Source: Carnegiea gigantea (Eukaryota > Streptophyta > Magnoliopsida > Caryophyllales > Cactaceae). Taken from it: a DNA stretch of 64,000 bases. This document shows, piece by piece, positions 36,130 through 49,305 of this stretch (within the stretch, counting starts at the first letter, position 1; each line of letters starts with the position of its first letter). Location of the stretch: contig JAKOGI010000120.1 in NCBI GenBank assembly GCA_029747015.1, positions 434,001 to 498,000 of the forward strand, given 5' to 3'. The notes beneath the pieces are model-generated. The model worked only from the letters and a program-made list of their open reading frames with translations. It was not told the origin of the DNA and did not search any database. The position numbers and the translations under genes were made by a program.

Positions 36130-36915
36130 TTGAATGAGAATGAGTTTAGGTGGTTAATGATGTGATTAAAGATGAGGAAAGATGGAAGGATTTTGTAATC
36201 AGTGACAATTATTTGAAGTAATTAATGATGAACTGATTGAATGTTTGCTAATACGTTATCATGGTTCCCATGGAGACCTTTTGCATGTTTGTTTCAGTTA
36301 CGTCTATGCATTGCACGGTTATTGAATTAATTAGGAACAATTTTTTTTCCCTACTTGATTATGATTAAGTACAATAAAAACGCCTCCACTGGATTATAGG
36401 AAAATTTGTCCTCAATCTTTTAAATCAACGACTCACTCTGGATTCAATCAGTTACTACCGTATTCAAATTCGTACCCCAAAAATTTCGCCACTAGGCGGG
36501 TTGTAGGGGTTTGATGTAGTAGCCCTATCCTTTAATTATAAAATTATAGAGAGACTAGTTCTGATGAATCCTAAATTTAAAAATCATAGACAACCTACTA
36601 TTCTACAGAAACGAAGTGGAAGAAGTTTAGAAATGTATTTTGCTTTACTACCGTAGGATTACTATATAATATTATAGTTAATTTAGCTAATAAAGCTTTC
36701 TTAGCACCCAAAAGAAAAGGAAAAAATAAAGCATTCTTGAAGCAAAAAGATACACTCAGTAAAATGGTGACTTCCCGTGATCTTTCATGTAAGTATGCTA
36801 CAAATGATTCAAACTGGGACAAATTAGACCTGTTTACCCCATTTTTCCTATAAGAACGAATTCTAAGTTCAAATCTATGAACTTGAACCCTAATAGTTGT
36901 AAGGTGATTTAATTT
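36130..36915. other. EC1 upstream intergenic DNA
   Basis: AT-rich, no gene. The distal EC1 promoter probably extends here; no specific egg-cell element can be named from sequence alone. Confidence 0.4.
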
Positions 36916-37226
36916 AGGGGTGTTTAGTAAGTAGCTTTTTGGAGAGCTTTCTGATCAAAAACAGGTTTTTGGGCCAAAATTAATTGTTTAACCTAATGAA
37001 AAAATTAATTTAGGTGTTTGGTATAATAACTTTTAAGAAGAGCTTTTTGGATCCAAAAAGTTAATTTAAAAAGGCTAATTTGATGAACTTTATGAAAAAT
37101 TCGCTTTTTGTCTCAATACTTTGTTAAAAAAAATCTAATTTCACCAACAGTTTTTCTACAAATAACCAATTCAAATGGCTAATTTAAATAACAAATAACT
37201 AACAGATATTTGCCAAACAAAAATTA
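36916..37226. mobile_element. MITE-like element, GGGTGTTTGG family (copy 1)
   Basis: Starts taggggtgtttagtaag and ends in gatatttgccaaacaaa, i.e. imperfect inverted ends. The interior has gagctttttgg and aaaaagctaatt motifs shared with 53185-53976. Non-coding. Confidence 0.5.
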
Positions 37227-38082
37227 TGGAATGAAGGAAGCACCTGCTTTAGATGCAGTTATTATACCATATGCCCAGCCCTACTCGTCCCTCTGGTTTT
37301 TGTGTGATATTAGGGGGCTAGGTCAGGGGGCTTAAAAGGAGGAGAAAAACAGAGAATAGGGGTGAATTGTGTGTGCAGGACTATGGACCCTGGATCACAT
37401 AAAATGTACCCTATTTTGATGGTAGTTAGTAGCCGGTAGTTGTTTTGTGGTTGATATCCAAATACACATCATTTGTTAAAGCTAGCAAACGAGCTAACTG
37501 CTGAATGAAAAAGGACATTAGTTATCTACCAAAAAAGGAAACAGAACTAGACAGATATAACATTCTGGTGAATAAAACATAAGAGGCCAATTTAAAACTA
37601 GCCATTGAGAAAGAAACTCCACTCAAACTCCCAACATGTACACTGGTCTCCGAACACTTATTTACATCAGACTGGAAAATTGGGTGATACTGCAGTTTGA
37701 CTACTGCTAAATTGTAGCACTGAAGAAGAAGAATCAGAAGAAGAAAAAGAAAATCCAAGTGCAAGAATCGACTCCGTTTTCTTTCCCACAGGGAGTGCAG
37801 TCTGTGTGGATTTGCTTCAGAGTTGCAGAGTGATGCTGCTTCCAGCAAAACAACCAAATGCCGTAGCTCATGCCGAGGGAAAGGCAACAAATTTCAAACC
37901 CTGGTACGACAAAATCAGCACTAATCAAAAGGAATTTCACTAAGAGAGCTTGAGGAAAACCAAGCTAACGTCAGCCACAGATTGCCCATACTCTGTAAAA
38001 TTTGCATAGGAGCCAGGGTGCATTGACGGTGGATTATGTATTGCATCAAGTTTCATCACATTCTTCCATTGCCACTAGTGTT
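37227..38082 (-). other. 3' flank of PIG-A
   Basis: Lies downstream of the PIG-A stop codon. The minus-strand transcript probably ends here; a polyadenylation site cannot be fixed. No independent gene was seen. Confidence 0.35.
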
Positions 38083-41000
38083 CTATGATATTGCTTCTTC
38101 CTCATGATGAGATAACTGAACATCCGGCACCTCCTCAATCTCGTCTTCAGGCTAATAGGCATTTGGGAGGGGGCAACGCGATACGAGAAACGTTAGACCT
38201 GATAAAACTAACCCATACTTGATTACTAATTACCTAACGCGATACCTAAAGCAAAGGTGAGGTGATTCCATTCTAACTTGAATCTGAATAGAGGCGGCCC
38301 AGTCTGAGCTGAGCATAAAATTCGAGTGACAAATTATACAATCTTACCTGGGGAAGAAGGGGGGAGGGGACAGAGATGGCAGACATAGGTATGATCAAGC
38401 CTGAAATGACCAAACTTGAACCCCTTCGAAATTAGACGACCAATATGGAAGTTTTAAAAGATGCGTAGCAATAATAGTTCTGACACAATACACTTCCAGG
38501 TCAAAGATTGGCAAGTACCTGCCATAGTCTTAACAGACACCAGAAAAGATAGTTGATGATCATAACCAAGCAGAAAAGCTTGCCTGCCCACGCACCACAT
38601 GCAAGGTACCTAGTCAATATCAGATGTTTCAGAAGACAATAAAACAAGGTCAAACAGAATCTGACCCACAAAAATGAATGCAAGAGTTGTACAAGTGGAG
38701 AGTTTATATTCATGTTTGAATATGTTCATTGTGCGTTTCTTAGTCTCTGGGATGTATAATGTTCAAAGAAACTGAAAGAGTCGCCACTGCAAAATCTTCT
38801 GGCTTTACTCAATGGACCAAATCAAAAGTGTCACCGAACAGCCATATGCTAACTTCTCCAAAGAAATAATCCCCTGTAAATCACATGTGAAGGGCACCAC
38901 TCAGAGAGGAATTTGCCAAGGTGCGTTTTTGAGAGATCCAAATGTACCCACCCTCAAACCCACAGACGATGTAGAAGAGGCATGTTTGAAAGGCCGGGAT
39001 TGTCATCTATGATTCTGTCTTAGTTTGCAATATCGCACCCTTATCATTGCATGGTAAATATGGTATCACAAGTAGGATGCTTCTGACATTATGAAGCCCC
39101 CCCCCCCGGCCCTGCGAAAAGGGGGAAAAAAGAGCACCTACTAAGCACAGCAAATTCATTCTCCACGAATTACCTTGAAAGCCGCTCAACAAGACTCTGA
39201 TCGGTACACTTTAGAGCCCTTTCATACACTATCTGTGTTCTCTTAGCAACATCGTGCCAACTGTATAGCTTTTTCATCTAGGAGCAAGAGAAGATGTATG
39301 AGTACTTAAAGAGAAAAAACTGACAAAAAGGACAGTTTGTTTCAGCTAATATAATCATCTTCATTCACCCGCATATGCATAACTTGTGGGTCAATGTCAG
39401 GAAGCATTGTTATTGCCTTTCCAACGGCTTGCACCATATCACTAGGATCTGGTTTCGCTAGTACAATCATGTCATCTGGCAAAACCTAATAAGTAAAAAT
39501 ATAAGGCTATGCATTTACAAAATTGTGTCACAAAAAGTATGGAAAGAACAGAGAGATGCAAGTACATAGAGAGAGAAGTCATAACACATACCTCAGGGAC
39601 ACCTCCAACCCTAGTACTAACTGTCAATAATCCACAGCTAGCTGCTTCCAATATGGCTATGCAAAATGCTTCTGTCAAAGAACTGCCCCAAAGGTTCAAA
39701 GAAAAGAGATTAAATTATGATTAAATCTAAGGCAATTGAACCTACCTCATCAGAATCAACGGAATAAAACCATGGTAGAATTGAATTCATATGCCATCAG
39801 ATAAGTAGACGGCTTCCATGTGCTTAATTTACATACAGGGGAGGCTAGAGGAAAAAACTGTTTATCAAGCCTCCACCATAAAATGGAGCAAGAAGTTCTA
39901 ACAGCGATGCTTCTCACACAGGCTCCTCTTCAAGCATGCCACAAAACTTCCTAATGCTCAGCCAAAGTAACAGAACAAAAAGATAACCAGGTCTCATTAA
40001 CCTCATCATTCTTTCCTTTTTTTTCTTTTCTTAAAAATGAGGAGGCTCTAGCATGTGTTGACCGTATAAATCCTCTCTGATTTTTACCCCCTACTGTTCT
40101 CGAAGCAATGGGGTTCGCAGTTGAAGAAGAATGACCTGCTTGAACTTGAAAATTATCTCTCAGCTGATCTTAGAAGTTACATCAAATTTTCAATTCTTAA
40201 AAACTCACATGATACAATTTAGTATTTACTGATGCTTCCAGCAGAAATAGAATAGCAAATGAACATTTAAGCAGTCAGCCTTGGCCCTTACGTTGCCACC
40301 ATAAAAATTAAAATAAAAAAATAAAAAAATAAACGATTAATAACTGTCCCACCAAATTAGATTACCACCCAACACATTATTAAGCAATATTACTACTCAG
40401 CTCGAACCAAATTAGGGATTGCCGTTCAAAATAGCAAATGAACCATTTAAGCAGTCAGCCTTTGGCACTTACGTTGTCGCCATAAAAATAAAAAAATTAA
40501 AAATAAAAAAGACTTCTAACTTTCCGAACAAATTAGATCACCACCTAACAGATTATTAAGCAATATTACTACTCAGCCCAAACCAAAAAGGATTGCCATT
40601 CAAAATCAACAATTTCTAACTACAAACGATGTCAGAATTCGGCAAGTCTTGACAACATGTTTTAGATCAAAATAAGCAACAGTGTTTATTCAGCGGGAAT
40701 TAGTTATTGGAGAATGCTCCAAACACAAGTAATCCACGTAGTACAACTACACATTGATAGAACATTTACCTGTTCAGGAAAATGTGTCCAGAAATCAAAA
40801 CAGACCGTACTTGAGCATGTGGAACGGCACCCAACATTTCAACTCGATCTTGAAGTGAATGCTTTTCCCTCATCTCTTCCAACCGCACTCTTTTGGGGCC
40901 ATCACCTCCAATAATGAAACGAACCTAAGACAAATCCATGCAAGTTATGACCAATCGATCACAATGACAGTAGCAAAGTTTAGAATGAAAATCAATTGAG

Positions 41001-42287
41001 CATCTCTTATTTGCAGAATGAGGGCCCAGAACCAGACAAGTTACTAAAAGGGAGAAGCAGAATACTCACATTAGGGTGAAGGCGACAAACTTCAGGAATG
41101 ACTTCAACAAGCAAATCTGCACCCTTTCTATATACCAGTCTGCTTATCACAACTATAACAATTTGATCCCTGGGAAGTCGCTCCGGCGCAGGTTTGAACA
41201 TAGCTGTGTCAACAGCATTTGGTATTACATATACCTTTTCAGCAGGAATTCCTGATCTTAGCACTGTATTTTCCTTGCTTGTATGAGAAACACAAATGGC
41301 TTGGGTTGCATCAGCTAAGGTAAACTGAAGGACTTTGTTCATGTGTATACTACCGACATCAGAAAAACCATACAGGGAATGATCTGTGAACACAACTTTA
41401 TAGCCCATAGTACGTGCGTGCATCAGAGCTTCATGGCACAATGTTGAAAAGGCTTGATGTCCATGTACCAACGATATTTTCTCCCGGATAAGAATCGTTC
41501 TCATTATTGGGAGTGTTCCTGAAAATGTAGGCAACACACTCTGCATAACAAAAGGCTTCCATGGAACGTAATATACCTTCAGGCCATTTGTCATGTATCT
41601 CACACCAGAGCGATTCCCATATGCATGAGTCATAACGACGACCTGTTTCACGCACAATTTTCAGAAACAATGGACCATCAAAATATTTTCTTATCTATCA
41701 CGAAACAAAAAATGAGTTTAAGAAGAGGAGAACGCTTAAGCAATCTACAGCAAAATAAAGGCAGACTCAGAACTAGAATTTTTAATAACGAAGGACAAAA
41801 AAGGATGACGACAATAACAAACTAGGAATCGCAAAATTTCTTCAAACATTTCAGCATAAAACCTGAGCAAAGAATTAGAGAGATAAATCTTTGAAGGAAA
41901 ACAAAGAATCGACTTCTATTCCTCCAACAGCAATCTAGATGCTGAGCACAGGGCATTCCTTTTTAACGATATCATAAACAGCTTGTTTCATCTATTTTTC
42001 CTAGTATGCATCTTGCATAAATTAAGTTGGACGCAGGTGAAGTCTACATTTTCCCCCTCGGATAAGCCACTTTTCCACTAGAAAGCACATTAACAAGTCA
42101 GGGCAATGGATCTAGGCCACTGCAAACTAGAAATAGGTAAAAAGGTGGACCAAGATCATTAGGTTACCTTGTGGCCAAGCTCAAGCAAACACTGTGACAG
42201 ATAGTAAATGTGACTTTCCACACCGCCAAAATTGGGATAGAAAAAATCTGACACCATCAATATCCGATGCTTTCCCTGACTTCCCAT
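38083..42287 (-). CDS. PIGA: PIG-A, catalytic subunit of GPI-GlcNAc transferase (SETH2 homologue)
   Basis: Eight coding exons: 42168-42287, 41070-41642, 40770-40924, 39592-39682, 39369-39485, 39174-39277, 38519-38609 and 38083-38151. They sum to 1320 nt in frame, 439 residues. GT-B glycosyltransferase features in order: [90 protein letters not shown] (E-x7-E motif) and VGGVPEVLPDD. A C-terminal membrane segment ([19 protein letters not shown]) anchors it in the ER with an acidic tail. It transfers GlcNAc from UDP-GlcNAc to phosphatidylinositol, the first step of GPI-anchor synthesis; in Arabidopsis the gene is needed for pollen tube growth. The intron at 39683-40769 holds a tandem duplication. 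Nothing is broken. Confidence 0.95.
40251..40605. repeat. Tandem duplication inside a PIG-A intron, period 179 bp
   Basis: Copies at 40251-40429 and 40430-40605 share aatagcaaatgaac, aagcagtcagcctt, cttacgttg, acaaattagat-accacc and ttaagcaatattactactca. Both lie in the same intron and avoid the splice sites. Confidence 0.85.
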
Positions 42288-43400
42288 TGCACAGTCTCCT
42301 CCCACAACCTGCAAGGCAATTGAATATCTATACACTGTTGAAGGCAATGGCAAGTAAAACAACGAACACAAGACTTACGTGAGTCCCATGGCAAAGCAAT
42401 ATCTAGGAAGCTCAAGAAGTAGGTTATCGTACCCTAGTGCATCCACAAGCGGTAGAAATAGCGAGTGAGGTTTCTTAGTATGTAAAAACATTGAATGTGA
42501 ATTCCTAAATGTTTCATTCTATCAGACAATTTCTCTTGGTTTGTTATCAGCATAATCCAGCACCATTTTCAAATTATCCAATTCCACAAAGGACCCGTAA
42601 ATACAATTTTTGCCACAAATAAAGACTTCCCGAAATTAAGTACCCATTTGGATATCAAATCCATTCCTCTAACCTTTTCAGTGTATATCAGTAGAAAATA
42701 TAATTGCCATCCCCCAAAGTCTAACAATGCAGAGTATTTCCCATGTCAGTGCCACTAATTAATACTAAATTATAGCATTAACCTCAAATCTCATTCCCCA
42801 GAACGATAAAGAGAGGGTGAGAAAAGGGCAAAAAGAAAAGGGAAGAAGAGGGATTGATACAGAACATCACAAGCAAAAACTAGCATTTGGAGCACGAAAT
42901 TAAAAGGGTTTAAGCTAAATTGGACGGTTGATCGATGCTAAATTTCGCAATTGGATTAACCAAAAGGGCATTTCACAATCTACCCATCGCTCATCCATTC
43001 ACCAATCAATCGTCAAACAAAAAACCCAGTATAGACAATTGCAACACAATAAATAAACAAAAAAACAAGGAGAAAAATTCATCACACACACCCCAAATGG
43101 GGAGAAAAGCAGTGACAGAGAAAGCAGGGCTAGAGAATATCACAGTTTGGATGAGATCAATCGAACGCTAAGTTGAATTGCCTGGGGGTGTTTGGGGGGG
43201 GGGGAGCATGAGAAAAAGAGCATTACCTTGGAGAAACAAGAAACGGGTGAGATGGGGTGAACGATGATTGATGAGGACAGTGAAGAGAAAGCAAGAACGT
43301 AGCAGGGGAGGAACTCCTGAATTGGTTATTGAGAAAATGGTGGCAGACTGGGAGGCGTAGTTCAATGGATACTAGTTAGTTCAACGGATAAAATCTGTAG
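42288..43400 (-). promoter_or_regulatory. PIG-A leader with a probable 918 bp 5' UTR intron
   Basis: Upstream of the ATG a TTGCAG acceptor ends at 42309, and a CCAAG/GTAATG donor lies at 43227/43226. This suggests a leader intron spanning 42309-43226 and a first non-coding exon at about 43227-43390. Promoter elements to the right are not clear. Confidence 0.5.
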
Positions 43401-43461
43401 AAATTGACATCGAAGTTTAACTCTACTCTATGGACTACTTTTTGAGGCGAATTGGAATTTT

Positions 43462-43580
43462 GGGGGGGGGGGGGGGGATTGAGTGAATTTTTTGCGAATA
43501 AGTGAGCTTTTTTGAATGAAGAGTGGGGAAGAGTAGGGGGGGATTGAGTGAATTTTTTGCGAATAAGTGGGGAAGAGTAG
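43462..43580. repeat. Short tandem duplication upstream of PIG-A
   Basis: gggattgagtgaatttttt followed by gcgaataagtg occurs twice about 70 bp apart, preceded by a run of 16 G at 43462-43477. Confidence 0.7.
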
Positions 43581-44655
43581 AAAAGGTTAAAAAATTACTT
43601 CATTTATTCAAAATAAATCTACAAATTTGCATCGGTTTTGTTACTTCTGTATGCAGTTTGTACTGGCTTCTAATACCTCATTTCTTTTTTACAGCAAAGA
43701 GAAAATATAATTACACTGCTAAAGAAAATGTGATAGGATAGTGAACACATAAGTTTTTTTTTTTAAAATAAAAAAATTGAAACTAATCTTTATACGATAA
43801 CCGCAACAATAAAAGATATATATTTTAAGTAATGTTGGTAGCCTACTAAACTCGAACTTTTCAGTGCTACATGATACATTATCATAATGTTGGAACTTCT
43901 GTGCTAACAAGAAATTGGATTATGGTATCTTCTAGAACTGTCGATCATGTGCCATTCATGTACCCCTGACCTTACTTATAACAAAAATTAACATGAAAAA
44001 CGCCTTATATATTCAGAAACATTGCCTATGGTGAGACCAAACAACAGAATATGATGTAATCCCGAGACCTTTAATTCAATCATCTCAAAACCTTTAATTC
44101 AACCATTTCAAAACCTTTAATTCAACCATTTCTACGTTGATACGAATCTTATTGAGCGACTAGACCAAAACTTTTTGTTGCTTCCCAAAACAAGACCATG
44201 CCAAGATATTAGATGCAACTTTGGCATACATATGTATATCATCTGTAGATGAAAAATGTGGCATTGTCCTGGTTTGTCAACAGTAGTAGTTGAGAAGCCT
44301 TGCATACACTGCACTCCACAGTAGTCTATAACATATTAGTCAGTAGATTTCAAAGCTCCCCACTTTGTGGGTCATGTTACCAACACACAACACATCATAT
44401 CCAGATAACTCGTTCCATATAATATTTTCAGCGAGAAATAGGGTTAAAATATGACTATTCCTGATACGAGAAATACATAGGGATAGGTACATCACATGAT
44501 ATATGGCATACATTTCCTTTTTTTCTTCATATACAAATGCTCCCCAAAGCTAAACATATTGCGCCGAAAACTAAATGGACTGGATCATAAAACTAGTGCA
44601 GGTACTGTTACAACAGAAAAACAAGAAATTTGTCGAGAGATATAATTGAGACTTT
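43581..44655. other. Intergenic DNA between PIG-A and AHP
   Basis: AT-rich. Includes the three-unit tandem repeat at 44066-44132 and the AHP 3' flank. No gene was seen. Confidence 0.45.
44066..44132 (+). repeat. Three-unit tandem repeat, about 24-27 bp
   Basis: Three copies of (g/a)acctttaattcaa(t/c)cat(c/t)t(c/t) follow one another. There are no unique spacers, so it is a simple minisatellite. Confidence 0.75.
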
Positions 44656-46528
44656 CTAAGTCCCTCCAGCTGAGTTCACCAACTGAAAATAAACCTCAAG
44701 CTTCTTCCTCAACTGTCCATGTTCATGCTTTATTATCTCAATAGTCTTCATGCACCTATAAAGCATGAAGCAAAAACTCGATCAGCTTGTAACAGGTGAA
44801 CCTATTATCTCAATAGTCTTCATGCACCTACAAAGCATGAAGCATCCTACTACTGAGCTACACACGAGTCTGGCTTTTCCAATGTGAAGTTAAGAAACAA
44901 CAAGTGCTATTATTGTTACTGGTAAATTTAAGTTCTTAGGGAAACGAAGAAATGTACCCTTCTCCATTTCTTGCCATGCAATATTCCCTGAACTGCGAGC
45001 ATGCATCTACTACTTTCTTAGCTCCGATGCTGCAAAATTTGCATGAGTAGCTTTAGCAATTCCAGACTCTAGTTGCTTTCATCATATAAAATCAGTGCAA
45101 AATATTTTGCGCACTAGCGTTCATAGTAGCCATATGATATGTTATTTAATCTCTCATTCTATGTCAAAGTGCCCGTGGCAGTCTAGCAAACACAAGTTCT
45201 TGGATGAAAATGCCAGCATCTTATGAGTTTCTTCCAATCTCATCAAGTTTCCTTTTTTCCCCCCTACTTAATGCCACTATATATAGTATTTTGGGAAGAT
45301 ATGCCACTGAGTAATGGGGTAACTTGTTACTTCCAGTTGGGGGGGGGGGGGCTGATGACTTGGTTGCATATCGGGGAAAAATCAACTGATAATTCAGTGG
45401 CATGTCTTTGAACAAAATGCTAAATAGAGTTCCATTGGGTTTTTAAAAAACAACGGTGGCAAATTGGAAAAAAAGCCGATAATAGGAACTCTGCCAAACT
45501 CACAACAATCAGAGTATCAGACATGGGTGCAATAATCAGTAACTTTAATTTGTATTACACTAACAGATCATAGAACTCCTCAAAATAACCAAGTGTAACA
45601 CTAGAACATGTAGCTATATTAGACATTTGTACTACAGTCTAGTTAACATTGGCAACATGTCTATATTTTGCATCACTTACATTGGACAAAAGCGAATCAG
45701 CATTATGCATCTTAATTCTTTAAGTGTCATCATCTATGTAAATAGATTAGCGTAAAAGCACAAATCATATTCTTCTTACATTACTCCTTCCGTTTTTTCT
45801 TTTTTCTAAACAGGTCTCCATTTAACTTCATAAGTATTCAATTTAGGATATCGTACGTACCTTGAGCTACTTCCCTTGAATTGGTGCATGTAGTCATCCA
45901 GCTTATCAAAATCAATGGGATGTTTTGCTCTGTAATGAAGTCATTAGCATAAAAATGCTTCGTGGAGGACCAAACCAAGTTAAAGCACTAATGAAGTAAC
46001 AAATACTCACAGCGCTTGGTCAATGTTTCGGATTAGTCTAGAAGAATCAGAATAATATGAGGTTACAACTTCTTCAGCAAATTTGGGGCTGTCCTCATCT
46101 TGTAATTCTTCTAGTTGAATGAATTGCTCATCAAGATATCCCTGCAGCAACATAGACCATCATTGCACTGTATTTGATCATGTTTATCAGCAAACATCCA
46201 ACAATCAGTACAAAGAGGCAGTATGTAAAAATGATTCAAGTGTTAGCCAAAGTATTTAAACGGGCACAAGATACCCAGGTCTGGAGATTCCATATCCCAC
46301 CAAATTCTCCACATTTGGGATACTTAACCAGATTTGTAGATTCCATATCTAATCAAAATCTGCGCATTTGAGGTGTTGGACAAAAGCCACACAACTCATA
46401 GTAAACAAGATTCCAAGCATTTGCAGATAATGGACTAGCCTAGTACAACCAAGAGAAGAAGCACAAACCTGCTCAAAAAAATACTTCTGCAGTTGAGCAA
46501 TTTGCTGCTGCAAAAACTGTGTATTCAT
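44656..46528 (-). CDS. AHP: Histidine-containing phosphotransfer protein, AHP4 type
   Basis: Five exons, 46469-46528, 46011-46141, 45861-45929, 44958-45029 and 44656-44755, total 432 nt: 143 residues, normal for AHPs. The N-terminus MNTQFLQQQIAQLQKYFFEQ leads into GYLDEQFIQLEELQDE, the family core. The HPt site is YMHQFKGSSSSIGAKKV, with the phospho-accepting His and the following Lys-Gly-Ser-Ser intact, so it is not a pseudo-HPt such as AHP6. HQFKG rather than HQLKG, and the ending EHGQLRKKLEVYFQLV, favour the AHP4 branch. AHPs shuttle phosphate from cytokinin receptor kinases to nuclear response regulators. The acceptor of the last exon is duplicated 72 bp upstream. Confidence 0.93.
44731..44844. 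repeat. Duplicated 3' splice site of the last AHP exon
   Basis: 44731-44772 and 44803-44844 are the same 42 bp with one mismatch, 72 bp apart. The block holds the acceptor AG and the first 25 coding bases of exon 5. The upstream copy (acceptor before 44827) would read into an in-frame TGA within 15 codons. Confidence 0.85.
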
Positions 46529-46610
46529 TCTCGGTTGACAAAGCTAAGCACAAAGTGCAGCCTAAAATCAATGTCCTGTGATTTTTTCCCACTTCATAGC
46601 CTCATAGGGC

Positions 46611-46618
46611 TATTTAAA
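46611..46618 (-). promoter_or_regulatory. Possible TATA box of the AHP gene
   Basis: TTTAAATA on the minus strand lies about 85 bp upstream of the ATG at 46528. Distance is suitable, but distal leader exons to the right cannot be excluded. Confidence 0.4.
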
Positions 46619-48201
46619 CACTAAGGTTGGCTAGCAATTTAAGCAATGTTGCTTTCACAATGAAAGAGAAACAAAAGAAAGTTGACAGCAGCCAAATAAA
46701 ACTTTATGCTTTTACTCGTGCACCCCTGCACTGATTCTTCTAAAATGGACAGCAGTAATCTCAACATTGGAATCTTCTTTTCTTGTTTAGCATTTCTTCA
46801 CACCTGTTTATTAAGGACCACCACATAGGAATATGTGTCCATCCATACAACAACAAACCCAACGCAGATCATGCAGAGAGGGCAGGGCCAGCGTCGGTTC
46901 AAATGTCCACAGCCTAACCTGCGAACAATCTGGGAGGTGTTTCAGAAGATGGATTCACGAAGGGAAAATAAATTTCAGTAATATTTGAAACACTCAGAAG
47001 AATGCTAAGTTGGACTCTAACATCACTTTCTTAAAGTAAGAACCAGTTGTCTAAAATTTAATTATGAGATAATGACTTAGCATTGCTTTTGCAGTCGTAT
47101 TACTCTTCCATGATTTTCTTTTCCTCCTTTTGACATGAAAGCCATTTTCACTATCAAAACTTTGAAAAGATATAAATTTTTCCTCCTTAAAAACGATACA
47201 ACCTAAATGAAATACATGTCAGTGGTTGTTCGTAGCCTACCTTACACTCAAATGGCTTCCAATAAGAAAAGCTTATTAAACCGTCCAAGGCTTCAACTAT
47301 TTGGTGATATATGTCATTTCAGGTTCTCAAGAATTAGCTTTCTTGCTTTTTCACAGAAGAGTATGAAAGCATTATCGTTCTACTTTTCATGATCCAACTA
47401 TCAAAGAAACAGTTGGGGGTTTGGGGGGGCGGGGCGGGGCGGCTCCGTATTAAACCTACAACGCGCAGCATAACTTGAAATTGAAATATCAGGTGATCAG
47501 CCATTGGATCCAACGTTCCAAACTGAAGCGACAAAACACAGAGACCACATAGATTTCCAACACAAAAGGGTAAACTTTGTTATACCTGTTCTAGGATCAT
47601 GTGAGATGACTAAACATCCCATTCTCCATTGACAATGAATCTCAATTATGCCCTTGCTGCAGCTTAGGTTAATGACTGAACGCATATGTATATCATAGGT
47701 GTTGATGCGTCGTGCCATGCCATGCTGTGCTCCTGAAAAGCTAGACAGTCAGTCATGTCCCCTAACAAGGGCCAGTGATAAATGAGCACCAATCCAAGAT
47801 ATCATCCATACATATACATATCATGCATACATCATAGCAACTTTGAGAAGCGGGTCATCCTATATTAAATCAAGCTCTCATAACAAAAAAGCTCATAGGT
47901 GGTACTCGTTCTGAAATCCAAGTAAATGAATCCTGCTCTGACCAATGTTACAATAAAAGTATCGCATGAAAAATCAAATAGTTGGCCTAGTTGCTTTTAG
48001 CATGGATTTCAAAAAATTATATTACCATTGCTTCTAAACATCTCCAAACAAAAGCTAACTTCTCGTCTGCTCAACAAGAAATGAACTTCGTACATTTCAG
48101 CCAAGCTGCTCCCAACTGGCCAATCATATTCTATAATTGCTATAACCAAACACTCTTGCATCTTCAGGGAATTTACTTCAAAGGTCATAGATCCAACCTA
48201 A
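46619..48201. other. AHP upstream region, no gene seen
   Basis: A minus-strand stretch at about 47588-47718 (KGIIEIHCQWRMGCLVISHD, ending CCTAGAACAG/GTATAAC) has a donor-like border and could be an untranslated leader exon or a decayed exon. Otherwise only AT-rich DNA. Confidence 0.35.
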
Positions 48202-48726
48202 GAAGCATGGACTCAGGCACATGACACGACACGTACACGACTCGGACATGGCGACAGCGCGACACGACATTTTTTAAAAATAGAGGATACGACACGCAAT
48301 CTGGCACGTTCAAAGTTTTTTTTAAAAAAATAACATAGTTTATTATTTTTTCATTATTTAGATAACCAAATTTAACCTGCTTTTAACTAAATTTTTATTC
48401 CTATTTAAGGAACCATATAATTTGAGTTTAGATGTACTCAAGCGAAGAAATATACAATTTCACTGGAAAAAACGACATGCATTGAAACCAGCAAAAGACA
48501 GAAACCAAACATATGTAACAGTGCAGGAAAAGCTGAGAGGTTAGAGTTTACTTTGACCTATATTTGCATAGCCAGCTAACGTAAGACATGTTGCCTCGTA
48601 CTCCTCGCTCTAGTGCTTGCTAGCTGTCCTTTTCATCTGTATTTAGATTGTAATTTGTACATCTTTGACGACAACCCAACCGAGAATTAAAGCCTCCTAC
48701 TCTCTTACGCCACCCCCTCTACACAT

Positions 48727-48767
<41 letters not shown>

Positions 48768-49172
48768 TACTCTCCCTCCCTCCCTCTGTGAAAAACTGTA
48801 GTCGCAACTTCTCAGTTTCTAGTGAAAGCCTTAGAAAAATTACGTCTTTCCCTAATCGAAACTCCTTGATAGGAAAGCAATGGGACAGAAAGGGAGGAAA
48901 CAATGCATTAGAGAAGTACAACGGCGGGGCCACGGCTTTGAAACCCGCTGAAGTCGCCGGAACTGAAGGCAACAAAGTTGGCTTCGCACCCGGACATGTC
49001 AAGGGAGCGAGATTCGCGTGCCATCCTCGTGTCCCGCATACATCAGAACTTATTTTTTGATCCTGGCTCATTCTCTCTCATGTGTGACACGCGTCCATGA
49101 CGTGTCAAAATGTGTCCGTGTCAGACATGTATCAGACACAAGTACGTCAGCCAAATTACGTGTCTATGCTTC
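48202..49172. mobile_element. Terminal-repeat element carrying a leader-like segment
   Basis: The ends are GAAGCATGGACTC (48202) and, inverted, GAAGCATAGACAC (49172). Both ends have GACACG/CGTGTC-rich arms (48220-48310 and 49080-49150), as in non-autonomous plant DNA transposons. Between them, 48660-49060 looks unlike the arms: a (TC)n leader at 48731-48764, then a short ATG frame at 48880. The open 131-codon plus-strand frame is low-complexity at its start and matches nothing I know. No target-site duplication was found. Confidence 0.5.
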
Positions 49173-49305
49173 AGAGAATCCAATGATCACTTTAAACGTC
49201 AGGAGTAATTTTGCAATCCCATACTTGTTCAAATATTTTTTATTATATTTTATACATGATATGATCATCAAAGTTCATAAAATTGTCTCAAGAAGAGCTT
49301 AAGGG

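Noticed and set aside
44066..44132. CRISPR-like array
   Set aside because: Units are contiguous without unique spacers, and the genome is plant nuclear.
48665..49060. Plus-strand 131-codon frame as a protein gene
   Set aside because: It starts in a (TC)n tract, lies inside a terminal-repeat element and shows no domain.
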